From contig NZ_JOFS01000011.1 of the NCBI RefSeq assembly GCF_000719285.1, positions 170,166 to 234,165 of the forward strand: 64,000 bases of DNA. The letters are read 5' to 3'. The notes beneath the pieces are model-generated. The model was not told the DNA's origin, did no database searches, and saw only the letters and a list, made by a program, of their open reading frames with translations. Each line of letters opens with the position of its first letter. Position 1 is the stretch's first letter. Positions 42,082-50,632 of this stretch are shown in pieces. Made by a program: the position numbers and the translations under genes. This DNA is from Streptomyces bicolor. GTDB taxonomy: Bacteria; Actinomycetota; Actinomycetes; Streptomycetales; Streptomycetaceae.

Positions 42082-43334
42082 GAGCGGGCGCCTCCTTGTG
42101 GGGTGGGGAGTACCTGATCGGGAGCGACGACCTCGGTGATGCCGCGTGCGCGGAGGTGTTCACGGTCGGCGGCACGCACGTCGAGGACGGTCGTGGGGCG
42201 GACGCCGTCGGCGACCAGCCGGAAATAGGCGTCGAAGACCGGGCCGCCCGGGGCGCAGAGCGAACGGCCGGCGGGATCGGCCGGGACGATCAGCGCTGTC
42301 GTACGCGGCTCAGGGGTCCGCGGGGGCTCCTGCGCCGCCCGCTCCAGCGCCCGAGCGGAGTCCTTCGGCTCGCGGTCGTTGGTCAACAGGCCCAGCCCGT
42401 ACTCGAGTGGGGGGAAGTCGGCCAGCTCGCGGGACACGTCGTGGGAGCACCACCAGGTGATGCCCCACAACTCGGGGCAGTCCAGGGCGTTGGCGACGGT
42501 CGCCTCGGTGAAGGCTGCGGCGTGCTCGGGCGGGATCAGGGGCGCGGGGGCGCCGACCTCCTGGAGCCAGACGGGGCGGTGCGGGTCGTCGGCCCACGCC
42601 TTGCTCAGCTCGACGAGGTACGCGGCATGGTGTTCGGTCGGGACGGAGGTGCGGCCGTGGCGCTGGGCGGTGCCGTTGAAGACCCAGGAGTGCACGGCCG
42701 TGACGGCCCCGTGCCGGGCGGCCTGGGCCGGTGTGAACGGCTGGTCGTCCTGGTACCAGGTGGCGTCGTACTCGGCGTGCAGGTGCAGCCGCCCGGGCGC
42801 GCCCTCCTCACAGGCGGCGAGCATGCGCGTGAGCCAGCGGTCGATCTCGTCCTCGGTCGCCCGGTCGGGGTCGGGATGCGGGCCCGCCGAGAACTGGTTG
42901 ACCTCGTTGCCCAGGGTCATGCCGAGGAAGTTCGGCCGGTCGGCGAGTGCCGCGGCGAGTGTGCGCAGGTAGGCGGCCTGGCCGTCGAGGACGTCCGGGT
43001 CGGTGAAGAGGTTCCGGCGGTGCCAGGTCCGGGTCCAGGCCGGGAGGAAGTCGAAGCTGCTCAAGTGGCCTTGGAGACCGTCCACATTGACGTCCAGGTC
43101 GCGTTCGGCGGCGGCGTCGACGAGCCGGACCAACTGGTCGACGGCCCGCGCCCGGATCAGCGTGCGGTTGGGCTGGAAGTAGGGCCACAGCGGGAAGATC
43201 CGGATGTGGTCGAGGCCCAGTGCCGCGATGGAGTCGAGGTCGGCGCGTACGGAGTCGAGGTCGAAGTCGAGCCAGTGGTGGAACCACCCTTCGCTCGGGG
43301 TGTAGTTGACGCCGAAGCGCACGGCAGAAGGCAT
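42078..43334 (-). CDS. GH5 family protein, GH5_18-like beta-mannosidase
   Basis: 418 residues without a signal peptide, so cytoplasmic. The start VRFGVNYTPSEGWFHHWLDF and the segments DHIRIFPLWPYFQPNR and DALQGHLSSFDFLP-like (here VDGLQGHLSSFDFLP) are those of subfamily GH5_18, whose bifidobacterial member cleaves the Man-beta-1,4-GlcNAc core of N-glycans. The acid/base Glu is in LGNEVNQF (E144), the nucleophile Glu in WLQEVGAP (E259). A C-terminal extension of about 100 residues follows. It shares the operon with GH85 and GH38, exactly the enzymes that give it its substrate. Subfamily assignment from memory of conserved motifs. Confidence 0.85.
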   Translation of the reverse strand: MPSAVRFGVNYTPSEGWFHHWLDFDLDSVRADLDSIAALGLDHIRIFPLWPYFQPNRTLIRARAVDQLVRLVDAAAERDLDVNVDGLQGHLSSFDFLPAWTRTWHRRNLFTDPDVLDGQAAYLRTLAAALADRPNFLGMTLGNEVNQFSAGPHPDPDRATEDEIDRWLTRMLAACEEGAPGRLHLHAEYDATWYQDDQPFTPAQAARHGAVTAVHSWVFNGTAQRHGRTSVPTEHHAAYLVELSKAWADDPHRPVWLQEVGAPAPLIPPEHAAAFTEATVANALDCPELWGITWWCSHDVSRELADFPPLEYGLGLLTNDREPKDSARALERAAQEPPRTPEPRTTALIVPADPAGRSLCAPGGPVFDAYFRLVADGVRPTTVLDVRAADREHLRARGITEVVAPDQVLPTPQGGARS

Positions 43335-43391
43335 GCGTGTCCTTGTGACGGAGGTACGGGTGGTCAGCCCTTTGAGATCAGCCCTGGAATG

Positions 43392-44300
43392 TCAGCCCTT
43401 GACGGCGCCCTCGCCCACCCCGCGGAAGAAGTACCGCTGGAGACAGGCGAAGAGGGCGATCAGCGGCGCCACGGCGATGACCGTGCCCGCGGCGACGAGG
43501 CGTTCGTCGTTGGCAAAGGTGCCGTGCAGATAGTTGAGGCCGATGGTCAGCGTGAACTTGGACGGGTCGCTCAGCACGATGAGCGGCCACAGGAAGTCGT
43601 CCCAGGCGCCCATGAAGGCGAAGATCGCGACGACGGCGAGGGTCCCTTTCACGGACGGCAGCGCGATGCGCAGGAACCGCTGCCAGACGTTGGCCCCGTC
43701 GACGTAGGCGGCCTCCTCGATCTCGTACGGCAGGTTGAGGAAGGCGTTGCGCATCAGCAGGACGTTCAGTGCGCTGACGCAGCCGGGCAGGACGACCCCG
43801 ATGAGGGTGTTGTTCAGGCCGAGCTCCCGCATGGTCGTGAACTGGGCGATGATGATGCCCTCCACGGGCACGAGCATCGCGAGGATGAACACGACGGTGG
43901 CCACGCGGCGGCCCCGGTAGCGGAGCCGGGCGAGGGCGTAGCCCGCGAGTGCCGCGCCGACGCAGTTGGTGACGACGTTGGCGGTGGCGACCTTCAGCGA
44001 GTTCAGGGCGTAGTCCCAGACGGGGATGGTGTCGGCGACCCGCTCGTAGTTGTGCAGGGTGGGATCGCCCGGCAGGAACTTCGGCGGGGAGCTGAAGATG
44101 TCCTCGGTGGGGCCCTTGAGCGAGGTCGACAGCTGCCAGAGGAACGGGCCGACGGTGAGGGCGAGTACGGCGAGCAGGAGCAGGTAGCGCAGGGCGAGCT
44201 CCCAGACCCGTATCCGGCGGCCGTGTTCGTCGGTGACGCGGGGTTCGCGTGTGACGGCCGGCCTCGAGGCTGCGGGCCGTACCTTCTCGATGACGCTCAT
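43392..44300 (-). CDS. Carbohydrate ABC transporter permease (MalG type, CUT1)
   Basis: 302 residues with six membrane helices and the EAA loop EEAAYVDGANVWQRFLRIALP (read EEAAYVDGANVW...LP), the docking site for the ATPase. No ATPase gene is nearby; CUT1 importers of Streptomyces usually share MsiK encoded elsewhere. ATG overlaps the previous permease stop (ATGA). Just after its stop there are three 14-base units beginning TCAGCCC (on the plus strand at 43364, 43378 and 43392), a small local duplication. Confidence 0.93.
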   Translation of the reverse strand: MSVIEKVRPAASRPAVTREPRVTDEHGRRIRVWELALRYLLLLAVLALTVGPFLWQLSTSLKGPTEDIFSSPPKFLPGDPTLHNYERVADTIPVWDYALNSLKVATANVVTNCVGAALAGYALARLRYRGRRVATVVFILAMLVPVEGIIIAQFTTMRELGLNNTLIGVVLPGCVSALNVLLMRNAFLNLPYEIEEAAYVDGANVWQRFLRIALPSVKGTLAVVAIFAFMGAWDDFLWPLIVLSDPSKFTLTIGLNYLHGTFANDERLVAAGTVIAVAPLIALFACLQRYFFRGVGEGAVKG

Positions 44301-45199
44301 GACTCGTCCCTCCGGTCGGCGCGCAGCACCAGCAGCATCAGGGCGACGGTGACGACGAAGACGACGACCGAGATGGCCGAGGCGTAGCCGACGCGGCCGG
44401 TGAGGCCCGTGCCGGTGCGCTGGACGAGCATGACGAGAGTGGTGTCCTCGCCGGCCGGGCCGCCGCTCGGGCCGGCCATCAGGTACACCTCGGAGAACAC
44501 CTTGAAGGCGGCGACCGAGGAGAGCGCCCCGACCAGGACCATGGTGGAGCGGACGGCGGGCACGGTGACGTTGAGGAAGCGGCGAACCGGGCCGGCTCCG
44601 TCCACGGCGGCCGCCTCGTGCAGTTCAGGGGGCACGTTGGCGAGCGCGGCCAGATAAATGATCATGTAGTAGCCGAGGCCTTTCCAGACCGTCACGGTCA
44701 TGGCGCTCAGCAGGAGCAGCCACTGGTCGCTCAGGAAACCGACGCGGCCGACTCCGATCGCCTCCAGCAGCGAGTTCACCAGGCCTCGCTCGTCGAGCAG
44801 CCACACCCAGATCAGCCCCACCACCACGATGGAGGCGACGACCGGCGTGTAGAAGGCGGACCGGAAGAAGGTGATGCCCGGGATGTTCTTCTGCACGAGC
44901 AGCGCGAGCAGCAGGGGGAGAACGACGAGGGCGGGTACGACGCCGAGGACGTACAGCGTGCTGTTGCGCAGACCGATCCAGAACATCTCGTCGCCCAGCA
45001 GCTCGCGGAAGTTGGCGAGGCCGACGAACTGGCCCGGGATGAGGGTGCGGCGGTCGGTGAAGGCGTTGACCAGGGTGGAGACGAACGGGTACAGGATGAA
45101 GGCGCCGGTGATCAGCAGGCCGGGGGCGGCGAACAGCCAGGGGCTCGTGGGCAGTTGGCGCCGCACCCGGGAGACACGGGGGACGGTCGGGCTCGCCAT
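44297..45199 (-). CDS. Sugar ABC transporter permease (MalF type, CUT1)
   Basis: 300 residues, six membrane helices after a short cytoplasmic lead, with the EAA loop LHEAAAVDGAGPVRRFLNVTVP (H..EAA..DGA...R.F....P). Begins six bases after the binding-protein stop and overlaps the second permease. Together the two form the channel for an oligosaccharide, likely released N-glycan, judged from GH85/GH5/GH38 in the same operon. Confidence 0.93.
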   Translation of the reverse strand: MASPTVPRVSRVRRQLPTSPWLFAAPGLLITGAFILYPFVSTLVNAFTDRRTLIPGQFVGLANFRELLGDEMFWIGLRNSTLYVLGVVPALVVLPLLLALLVQKNIPGITFFRSAFYTPVVASIVVVGLIWVWLLDERGLVNSLLEAIGVGRVGFLSDQWLLLLSAMTVTVWKGLGYYMIIYLAALANVPPELHEAAAVDGAGPVRRFLNVTVPAVRSTMVLVGALSSVAAFKVFSEVYLMAGPSGGPAGEDTTLVMLVQRTGTGLTGRVGYASAISVVVFVVTVALMLLVLRADRRDES

Positions 45200-45204
45200 A
45201 CGGC

Positions 45205-46497
45205 TCAGCCCTGCTGCTGAAGGAGCCGGTTGCAGGCCTCGACAGCGTTGTCAAGAGCTTGCTTCGGGCTCTCCTTGCCCTGCAACGCCTTGGCGACCTC
45301 GTTGCGCAGCTCGGTCTTCATCTGCTCGCTGAACAGCACGGGCGTGTAGTTGACGGCGTTCTTGAGCGACTTGGCGGCGGCGACCCGTACGCGCGTCTCG
45401 TCGGTGCCGTCCTCCTTGGTGAAGTACGGGTCGTCGAGCGAGCCGGCGGTGCTGGGGAAGATGGCGACCTGCTTGGCGAACGACATCTGGTGCGCGGCGT
45501 CGGTGACGTAGTGGGCGAAGGCGACCGCGGCGGGCGTGCGCTTCGTCTGCGCGTTGACCATCACGCCCATCACGTACATGTTGACGTGACCGGTGCTGGT
45601 GATCTGATCCGTGATCCCGATGTTCTTGTACAGGTTGGGTGCCTGCTTCTTGAAGTTGCCGAGGTCGAGCGCGCTGCCGGGGTTCATGGCTACGGCGCCG
45701 GTGAGGAACTTCTTGCCGGACGACTCGGGGGTGGCCGTGAGCGCCTGCGGGTCGAGGGCTTTCGCGTCGTACAACTCCTTGTACCGGGCGAGGAGTTCGA
45801 CGCCCTTGGCGTCATTGAACGTGAAGGCGGTGCCCTCCTCGTTCATGAGCTCGACGCCGTAGCGGCCGAAGTCCTCGATCGTGGGCACGTTGGCGAGGGT
45901 GGCGACCTCGCCGTCCGTCTCCTCGGCCATCTTCAGGGCGGCGTCGAAGACTTCGCCGTACGTCTTCGGCGGCTGGTCGGGGTCGAGTCCGGCCTCCTTG
46001 AAGAGGGACTTGTTGTAGAAGAGCGGGCCGGTGTTGAGGTACCAGGGGAAGGCGTAAGTGCCCGTCATGCCCGGTATCCGATGGCTGGCCCAGGCGCCCT
46101 CCAGATACTCCTTCTCGTACTGCCCGGCCGCCTTGTCGAGGTCGAGCGCGAGGCCCGCCTTGGCGAGCGGTGCGACAAGATCCGGCGAGACGTTGACGAC
46201 GTCGGGCAGGGTGCCGCCCGCCGCATCCGCGCTGATCTTGTCGGCGTAGCCCTCGGCGGGCTGGTCGATCCACTTCACGTCGGTGCCGGGGTACTTCTTC
46301 TCGAAGTCGGCGATCAGGCCCTCGAAATACTCCTTGAAGTTGGCGCGGAGATTCCAGGTCTGGAAGGTGATGTCGCCCTCGACCTTGCCGGAGGCGTCGG
46401 CCGCGATGCCGTCGCCCCCTCCGGAGCCGCACGCGCTGAGCGGCAGGACGACACAGACGGCGAATGCGGCAGCGAGGGCTCTACGGGAAACGGGCAC
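45205..46497 (-). CDS. Extracellular sugar-binding lipoprotein (CUT1 ABC importer)
   Basis: 430 residues. Signal peptide with lipobox PLSACGS (Cys about 23); the rest is a type-1 solute-binding (SBP_bac_1) fold with ITFQTWNLRANFKEYFEGL, YAFPWYLNTGPLFYNKSLF and VAMNPGSALDLG. It should bind the oligosaccharide for import. The GTG at 46497 follows GAAGGAGG. First gene of the glycan-import operon; the LacI gene is divergent and the control region between carries phased CGCATTAG repeats. Confidence 0.92.
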   Translation of the reverse strand: MPVSRRALAAAFAVCVVLPLSACGSGGGDGIAADASGKVEGDITFQTWNLRANFKEYFEGLIADFEKKYPGTDVKWIDQPAEGYADKISADAAGGTLPDVVNVSPDLVAPLAKAGLALDLDKAAGQYEKEYLEGAWASHRIPGMTGTYAFPWYLNTGPLFYNKSLFKEAGLDPDQPPKTYGEVFDAALKMAEETDGEVATLANVPTIEDFGRYGVELMNEEGTAFTFNDAKGVELLARYKELYDAKALDPQALTATPESSGKKFLTGAVAMNPGSALDLGNFKKQAPNLYKNIGITDQITSTGHVNMYVMGVMVNAQTKRTPAAVAFAHYVTDAAHQMSFAKQVAIFPSTAGSLDDPYFTKEDGTDETRVRVAAAKSLKNAVNYTPVLFSEQMKTELRNEVAKALQGKESPKQALDNAVEACNRLLQQQG

Positions 46498-46600
46498 CGT
46501 GAACCGGCCTCCTTCGGGGGCACGTTGGTGGACGAGGCAGACCCTGCACGCCGTTCCGCAGGCCCGTCAATGGCTCTCGCAGAGCTAATTTCTTTAGTGA

Positions 46601-46662
46601 CTAATGCGCATTAGGATCATCGAGCTGAACCGCATTAGGGACCCTGAGCTGAACCGCATTAG
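46601..46662. promoter_or_regulatory. LacI operator plus two further half-sites at 24-base spacing
   Basis: CTAATGCGCATTAG at 46601-46614 is a perfect 14-base palindrome of LacI-operator type. Its right half, CGCATTAG (46607-46614), recurs at 46631-46638 and 46655-46662, exactly 24 bases apart each time, with part of the spacer (GAGCTGAAC) also repeated. All lie between the binding-protein gene and lacI, so they probably control both. Confidence 0.7.
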
Positions 46663-46705
46663 TGCATACTGCTCCGGGAATGCGTCGCCGGAATGGGGAA
46701 TCGCC

Positions 46706-47752
46706 ATGTCAGGCAAGCGGTCACCGGCCCGTCGGCCGACGATGAAGGACATCGCCCGGCACGCCGGGGTCTCCCAGAGCGCGGTCTCCTTCGCGCTGAA
46801 CGGCCGGCCCGGCGTGTCGGACGACACCCGCGAGCGGGTGCGGCAGGTCGCCGAGGAGCTGGGCTGGCGGCCCAGCACGGCGGCGCGGGCGCTGTCCGGG
46901 GAAGGCGCGGCCACGGTCGGCTTCGTACTGGCCCGTCCTGCCGACACCCTCGGGGTGGACTCCTTCTTCCTCCAGCTCGTCTCCGGCATCCAGGAGGTAC
47001 TGGCCGAGCGCCATCTCGGCCTGCTGTTCCAGGTGGTGGAGGACATCGCCGGCGAGTGCGCGGTGTACCGCCGCTGGTGGGCCGAGCACCGCGTGGACGG
47101 CGTCCTGGTCGTCGACCCGCGCACCGACGACCCCCGCCCCGGCCTTCTCGACGAACTCGGCCTGCCCGCCGTGGTGATCGGCGGCGCGCCCGACGACCGC
47201 CACCCCGGTCTGTCGACCGTCTGGGCGGACGACGCGGGCGCGATGGCGTCGGTCGTGGACGGCCTGTACGCCCTCGGCCATCGGCGGATCGTGCACATCG
47301 CCGGTCTGCCGGGACTCGCCCACACCGAACGCCGCGTCCGCACGCTGCGGGCGGAGGCCGGGCGCCGCGGCCTGTCCGAGGTGAAGTCGGTGACCACCGA
47401 CTACTCCGACGCCGAGGGCGCGGCCGTCACCCGCCGGGTCCTGGAGGGCCCCACTCCCCCGACCGCGCTGATCTACGACAACGACGTGATGGCCGTCGCC
47501 GGCGCCGCCGCCGCGTCCGAACTCGGCTTCTCGGTACCGGCGGACGTCTCGGTGGTGTCCTGGGAGGACTCGGCGCTGTGCCGCATGGTCAAGCCCTGGC
47601 TGTCGGCGCTCTCCCGGGACAGCGTGGAGTTCGGGCGCACGGCGGCCCGCGAACTGACCGCCCTGCTGGACGGGGGGTCGGCGCGGGCGGTGCGCGTGCC
47701 GGTGCCGCGGCTGATCCCGAGGCAGAGCACGGGAGCGGCCCGCACTCCCTGA
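46706..47752 (+). CDS. LacI-family transcriptional regulator
   Basis: 348 residues. The N-terminal helix-turn-helix is PTMKDIARHAGVSQSAVSFAL (given in part; residues about 11-31) with the hinge RPSTAARALSGEG, then a periplasmic-binding-protein-like effector domain (about 70-340) with LIYDNDVMAVAGAAAASELGF and VSVVSWEDS. ATG at 46706 is chosen: the in-frame start at 46604 falls inside the operator repeats and would add a non-conserved extension. It should repress the divergent CUT1/GH operon, released by a glycan-derived sugar. Confidence 0.92.
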   Translation: MSGKRSPARRPTMKDIARHAGVSQSAVSFALNGRPGVSDDTRERVRQVAEELGWRPSTAARALSGEGAATVGFVLARPADTLGVDSFFLQLVSGIQEVLAERHLGLLFQVVEDIAGECAVYRRWWAEHRVDGVLVVDPRTDDPRPGLLDELGLPAVVIGGAPDDRHPGLSTVWADDAGAMASVVDGLYALGHRRIVHIAGLPGLAHTERRVRTLRAEAGRRGLSEVKSVTTDYSDAEGAAVTRRVLEGPTPPTALIYDNDVMAVAGAAAASELGFSVPADVSVVSWEDSALCRMVKPWLSALSRDSVEFGRTAARELTALLDGGSARAVRVPVPRLIPRQSTGAARTP

Positions 47753-47797
47753 ACGCCCCGCCCAGCGTCAACAACGCTCGTGATCAACACACCTGGG

Positions 47798-48475
47798 TCA
47801 GGAGGCCGGCTCCAGCACCACACAGCACCGGCCCGGGGCCGGCGCCAGAAGCGCCTGGAACGCGGTGTCGCCCGAGGTGGCGAGTGCGCCGCGCAACAGA
47901 TGGAGGTTCATCCCGCACACCGTTTCGGCGTGCTTTCTCGCCAGCAGATGGAAGGGGCAGTTCCCGAGGACGACGGTCTCCCCCTCGTGGCGCGGCTCGA
48001 AGCCGTACCGCTCCAGCATGTCCACGACCCCTGCCGCGGCCTCGCCGCCCAGCCGCTCGCCCAGCGCGGCCGCCTTGCGGTACAGCACCGCGCGGACCGG
48101 CTCGCCGGTGGTGTCGGACTCCTCCACCGCCTCGGCCAGCAGCTGCCCGGCCAGCTCGTACTGCCGCGCGGGCACGCTGACGCCTACTTCCCGCTCCGAG
48201 CGCCGATAGAGCTTGGCCGGCCGTCCGGCACCGGGTCCGGTGCGCCCGCTGCGCCGCTCGTAGACGACGTCCAGCAGTCCCTCGTCGGCCAGGCGGTCGA
48301 GATGGAACGCCGCCGTCTGCCGGGCCAGGCCCAGGGCCTGGGCGGCCTCGTCCCGGCCGACGGGGTCGGTGCTGCGCGCCACGTGCTCGTACAGCCGGCG
48401 GCGTGTCGGCTCGTCCAGTGCGGCGACGGCGGAGAGGTCGTCGCGGGGTGCGTCCTTCGAGTGATCCACGAGCAC
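47798..48475 (-). CDS. HTH (ArsR/SufR-like) transcriptional regulator with Cys-rich C-terminus
   Basis: 225 residues. Residues about 15-80 form a winged helix (LDEPTRRRLYEHVARS, LGLARQTAAFHLDRLADEGLL). The C-terminal part has GNCPFHLLARKHAETVCGMN and GRCCVVL, i.e. four cysteines and nearby histidines, a layout like SufR-type regulators that hold a metal or Fe-S centre. GTG at 48475. It is divergent from a DoxX-like membrane gene; in the 83 bases between there is TTGACT at 48496 and the repeat TAAAGAGACG/ATAAGAGACG (48501, 48527), candidate promoter and operator parts. Co-factor binding is inference. Confidence 0.82.
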   Translation of the reverse strand: MLVDHSKDAPRDDLSAVAALDEPTRRRLYEHVARSTDPVGRDEAAQALGLARQTAAFHLDRLADEGLLDVVYERRSGRTGPGAGRPAKLYRRSEREVGVSVPARQYELAGQLLAEAVEESDTTGEPVRAVLYRKAAALGERLGGEAAAGVVDMLERYGFEPRHEGETVVLGNCPFHLLARKHAETVCGMNLHLLRGALATSGDTAFQALLAPAPGRCCVVLEPAS

Positions 48476-48558
48476 CAGTGTAAAACCAAGTGTCGTTGAC
48501 TAAAGAGACGGGATGCGCTTCTATCGATAAGAGACGTTGTTCATAGAAGGAGGGCGCC

Positions 48559-48993
48559 ATGTCGTCCGCACCCGCAACCCCCGCACCCGTCGCCGCCCGG
48601 CGGGCCATCACCACCGACCCCGGCTACCAGGCCTTCTGGATCCTGCGCGTGGGGTTCGCCGTCGCCCCGGTGCTGTTCGGGCTGGACAAGTTCACCAACC
48701 TGCTCGTCGACTGGCCGGGCTACCTCGCCCCGTGGATCAACGACGTCGTCCCCGGCAGCGCGCAGGACGCCATGTACGCCGTCGGCGTCATCGAGATCGT
48801 CGCCGGACTGGTCGTCGCGGTGGCGCCGCGCTTCGGGGGCTGGCTGGTGGCCGGCTGGCTCGCGGGGATCATCATCAACCTGCTGACGATCCCCGACCAC
48901 TACGACATCGCGCTGCGCGACTTCGGCCTGCTGCTCGGCGCGGTCGCCCTGGCGCGGCTCGCCGTGCGCTACCACGGCACCAGGGAGCAATGA
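48559..48993 (+). CDS. DoxX-like small membrane protein
   Basis: 144 residues, four hydrophobic helices (about 26-45, 72-92, 94-112, 118-136) with WILRVGFAVAPVLFGLDKF and IPDHYDIALRDFGLLLGAVALARL, the layout of the DoxX superfamily. Some DoxX proteins help thiol redox balance in mycobacteria. ATG at 48559 with AAGGAGGGCG. Its divergent neighbour is a regulator with a Cys-rich domain, so a redox-linked pair is plausible. Ends before a strong terminator. Confidence 0.83.
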   Translation: MSSAPATPAPVAARRAITTDPGYQAFWILRVGFAVAPVLFGLDKFTNLLVDWPGYLAPWINDVVPGSAQDAMYAVGVIEIVAGLVVAVAPRFGGWLVAGWLAGIIINLLTIPDHYDIALRDFGLLLGAVALARLAVRYHGTREQ

Positions 48994-49001
48994 TGCACGC
49001 G

Positions 49002-49041
49002 GGGGCGGTCACCCGGCCGTCGAAGGCGTGGTGACCGCCCC
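49002..49041. terminator. Bidirectional hairpin terminator between DoxX-like and fucosidase genes
   Basis: GGGGCGGTCACC (49002-49013) pairs exactly with GGTGACCGCCCC (49030-49041) across a 16-base loop, between convergent stops at 48993 and 49052. Confidence 0.8.
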
Positions 49042-49051
49042 TCCGCCCCCG

Positions 49052-50596
49052 TCAGACCCGCGACCGGTACAGCCCGAACTCCACGAGCCTCGCCCCCGCA
49101 CGCGAGCCGGTCACCCGCACCCGCCACCGCCGCGCCCGCACGGGTGCCGCCAGCAGCAGGATCCGGCTCGCGCCGACCGTCCCGGCCCGGGTCACCTCCG
49201 TCCAGGCACCGTCGCGCTCGGCCTCGACGACGAAGCTCTCCACCTGCTGGCCGTACCGGATGTCCTCGGCCAGCCGGATGCGGTCGACCTCCCGCTCGCG
49301 GCCGAGGTCGACGGTGACACCGCCGGGCGAGGCGGTCGTACGGCCGTCGCACGCCAGGTCCTGCGGGAGTTCGCGGTCCACGCGCTCGCGGAACTCCCGC
49401 AGCCGTGCCACGTCGGCGGCGGGCAGCAGGCCGTGCGTGTCCGGTGGGATGTTGAGCAGGAGCACCGAGTTGCGGCCGACCGACCGGAAGTAGATGTCGG
49501 TCAACTGCTCGACGCTCTTCGGCTGTTGGTCGGCGTGGTAGAACCAGCCGTCGCGGATGGAGACGTCGCACTCGGCCGGCCACCACTGCAGGTGGTCGGC
49601 GACGGGCCGGGCCTTGACCAGCGCGTCGCGGCTGCCCAGGTCGGGGGCGTCGTACGCGAGGGCGTAGTCCGTCCGCCCGTAGTCCTTCTCCTGCACCGGT
49701 ACGACGCTCCACTCGTCCTCCCGGGCCAGCCCGCCCTCGTTGCCGACCCAGCGCACGTCCGGGCCGGACACGGCGACCACGGCGTCGGGCGCGAGCGACC
49801 GGACGAGGGTGTACCAGCTGTCCCAGTCGTACTTCTCCACCTTGTCCGGCGGGATCCGCCCCTGCGCGCCGTCGAACCACACCTCGTCGACCGGGCCGTA
49901 CTCGGTGAGGACTTCGTAGAGCTGGTTGAGCATATGGGCGCCGTAGTCGGTGGCCGGGAGGGTGTACGAGCGCGACGGGGTGCGGTCGTCGCCCTCCACG
50001 AGGGTGGGGATCGTGCGGTCGGTGCGGGCGCTGCCGTTGGCGTAGACGCCGTGGAGGTACTGGTTCTCGTCGGCGGGCGAGATGTAGACCCCGACCTTGA
50101 TGCCGTGGCGGCGCATGGAGTCGGCGAAGGAGCGCAGGACGTCGCCCCGGCCGTCGCGCCAACTGCTGGACGCCACCGAGTGGTCGGTGTAGCGGGACTG
50201 GTAGAGCACGAAGCCGTCGTGGTGCTTGACGGTGAGGATGGCGAGCCTGAACCCACCGTCGCGCAGCGCGCGGGCCCACTGGTCGGTGTCGAGGCCGGCT
50301 GGCTGGAACACGTCCGGGTCCTCGTCACCCGTGCCCCATTCGAGGCCCGTGAAGGTGTTCACGCCGAAGTGCAGGAACGCCGTGCGCTCCAGGCGCTGCC
50401 AGGCGATCTGCCGTGCGGTCGGGCGGACTTTGGAGGCCTTGCGGACGAGGTCGGCCTCGGTGTCGTCGGGGCTGACTGGGATGCGGTAGGCGGGGTCCTC
50501 CGCGCGAGCGGCGGGTGCCGCGAAGGTGGGTCTGGTGGCGCCGGTCACGGCGAGGACGGCGGCTGTCGCGACGAAGACGCGGCGGGATACGGCCAT
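49052..50596 (-). CDS. GH29 alpha-L-fucosidase, exported
   Basis: Releases L-fucose from glycans outside the cell. 514 residues: signal with SRRVFVATAA (possible Tat), GH29 barrel (about 55-375) and a C-terminal discoidin-like domain (about 385-514). The nucleophile Asp is in DEVWFDGAQG (D242); LTVKHHDGFVLYQSRYTDHS and LHFGVNTFTGLEWG are hallmark segments. The shorter form with a galactose-binding-like tail suggests the alpha-1,3/1,4-specific subgroup rather than the general one, but this is not proven. It follows the GH20 gene by 36 bases, in one operon. Its product would feed the fucose operon at 27.3-35.1 kb. Confidence 0.9.
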   Translation of the reverse strand: MAVSRRVFVATAAVLAVTGATRPTFAAPAARAEDPAYRIPVSPDDTEADLVRKASKVRPTARQIAWQRLERTAFLHFGVNTFTGLEWGTGDEDPDVFQPAGLDTDQWARALRDGGFRLAILTVKHHDGFVLYQSRYTDHSVASSSWRDGRGDVLRSFADSMRRHGIKVGVYISPADENQYLHGVYANGSARTDRTIPTLVEGDDRTPSRSYTLPATDYGAHMLNQLYEVLTEYGPVDEVWFDGAQGRIPPDKVEKYDWDSWYTLVRSLAPDAVVAVSGPDVRWVGNEGGLAREDEWSVVPVQEKDYGRTDYALAYDAPDLGSRDALVKARPVADHLQWWPAECDVSIRDGWFYHADQQPKSVEQLTDIYFRSVGRNSVLLLNIPPDTHGLLPAADVARLREFRERVDRELPQDLACDGRTTASPGGVTVDLGREREVDRIRLAEDIRYGQQVESFVVEAERDGAWTEVTRAGTVGASRILLLAAPVRARRWRVRVTGSRAGARLVEFGLYRSRV

Positions 50597-50632
50597 GGGA
50601 AGGCTCCTCGGGTCGGTCCTCGGATCGGATCC

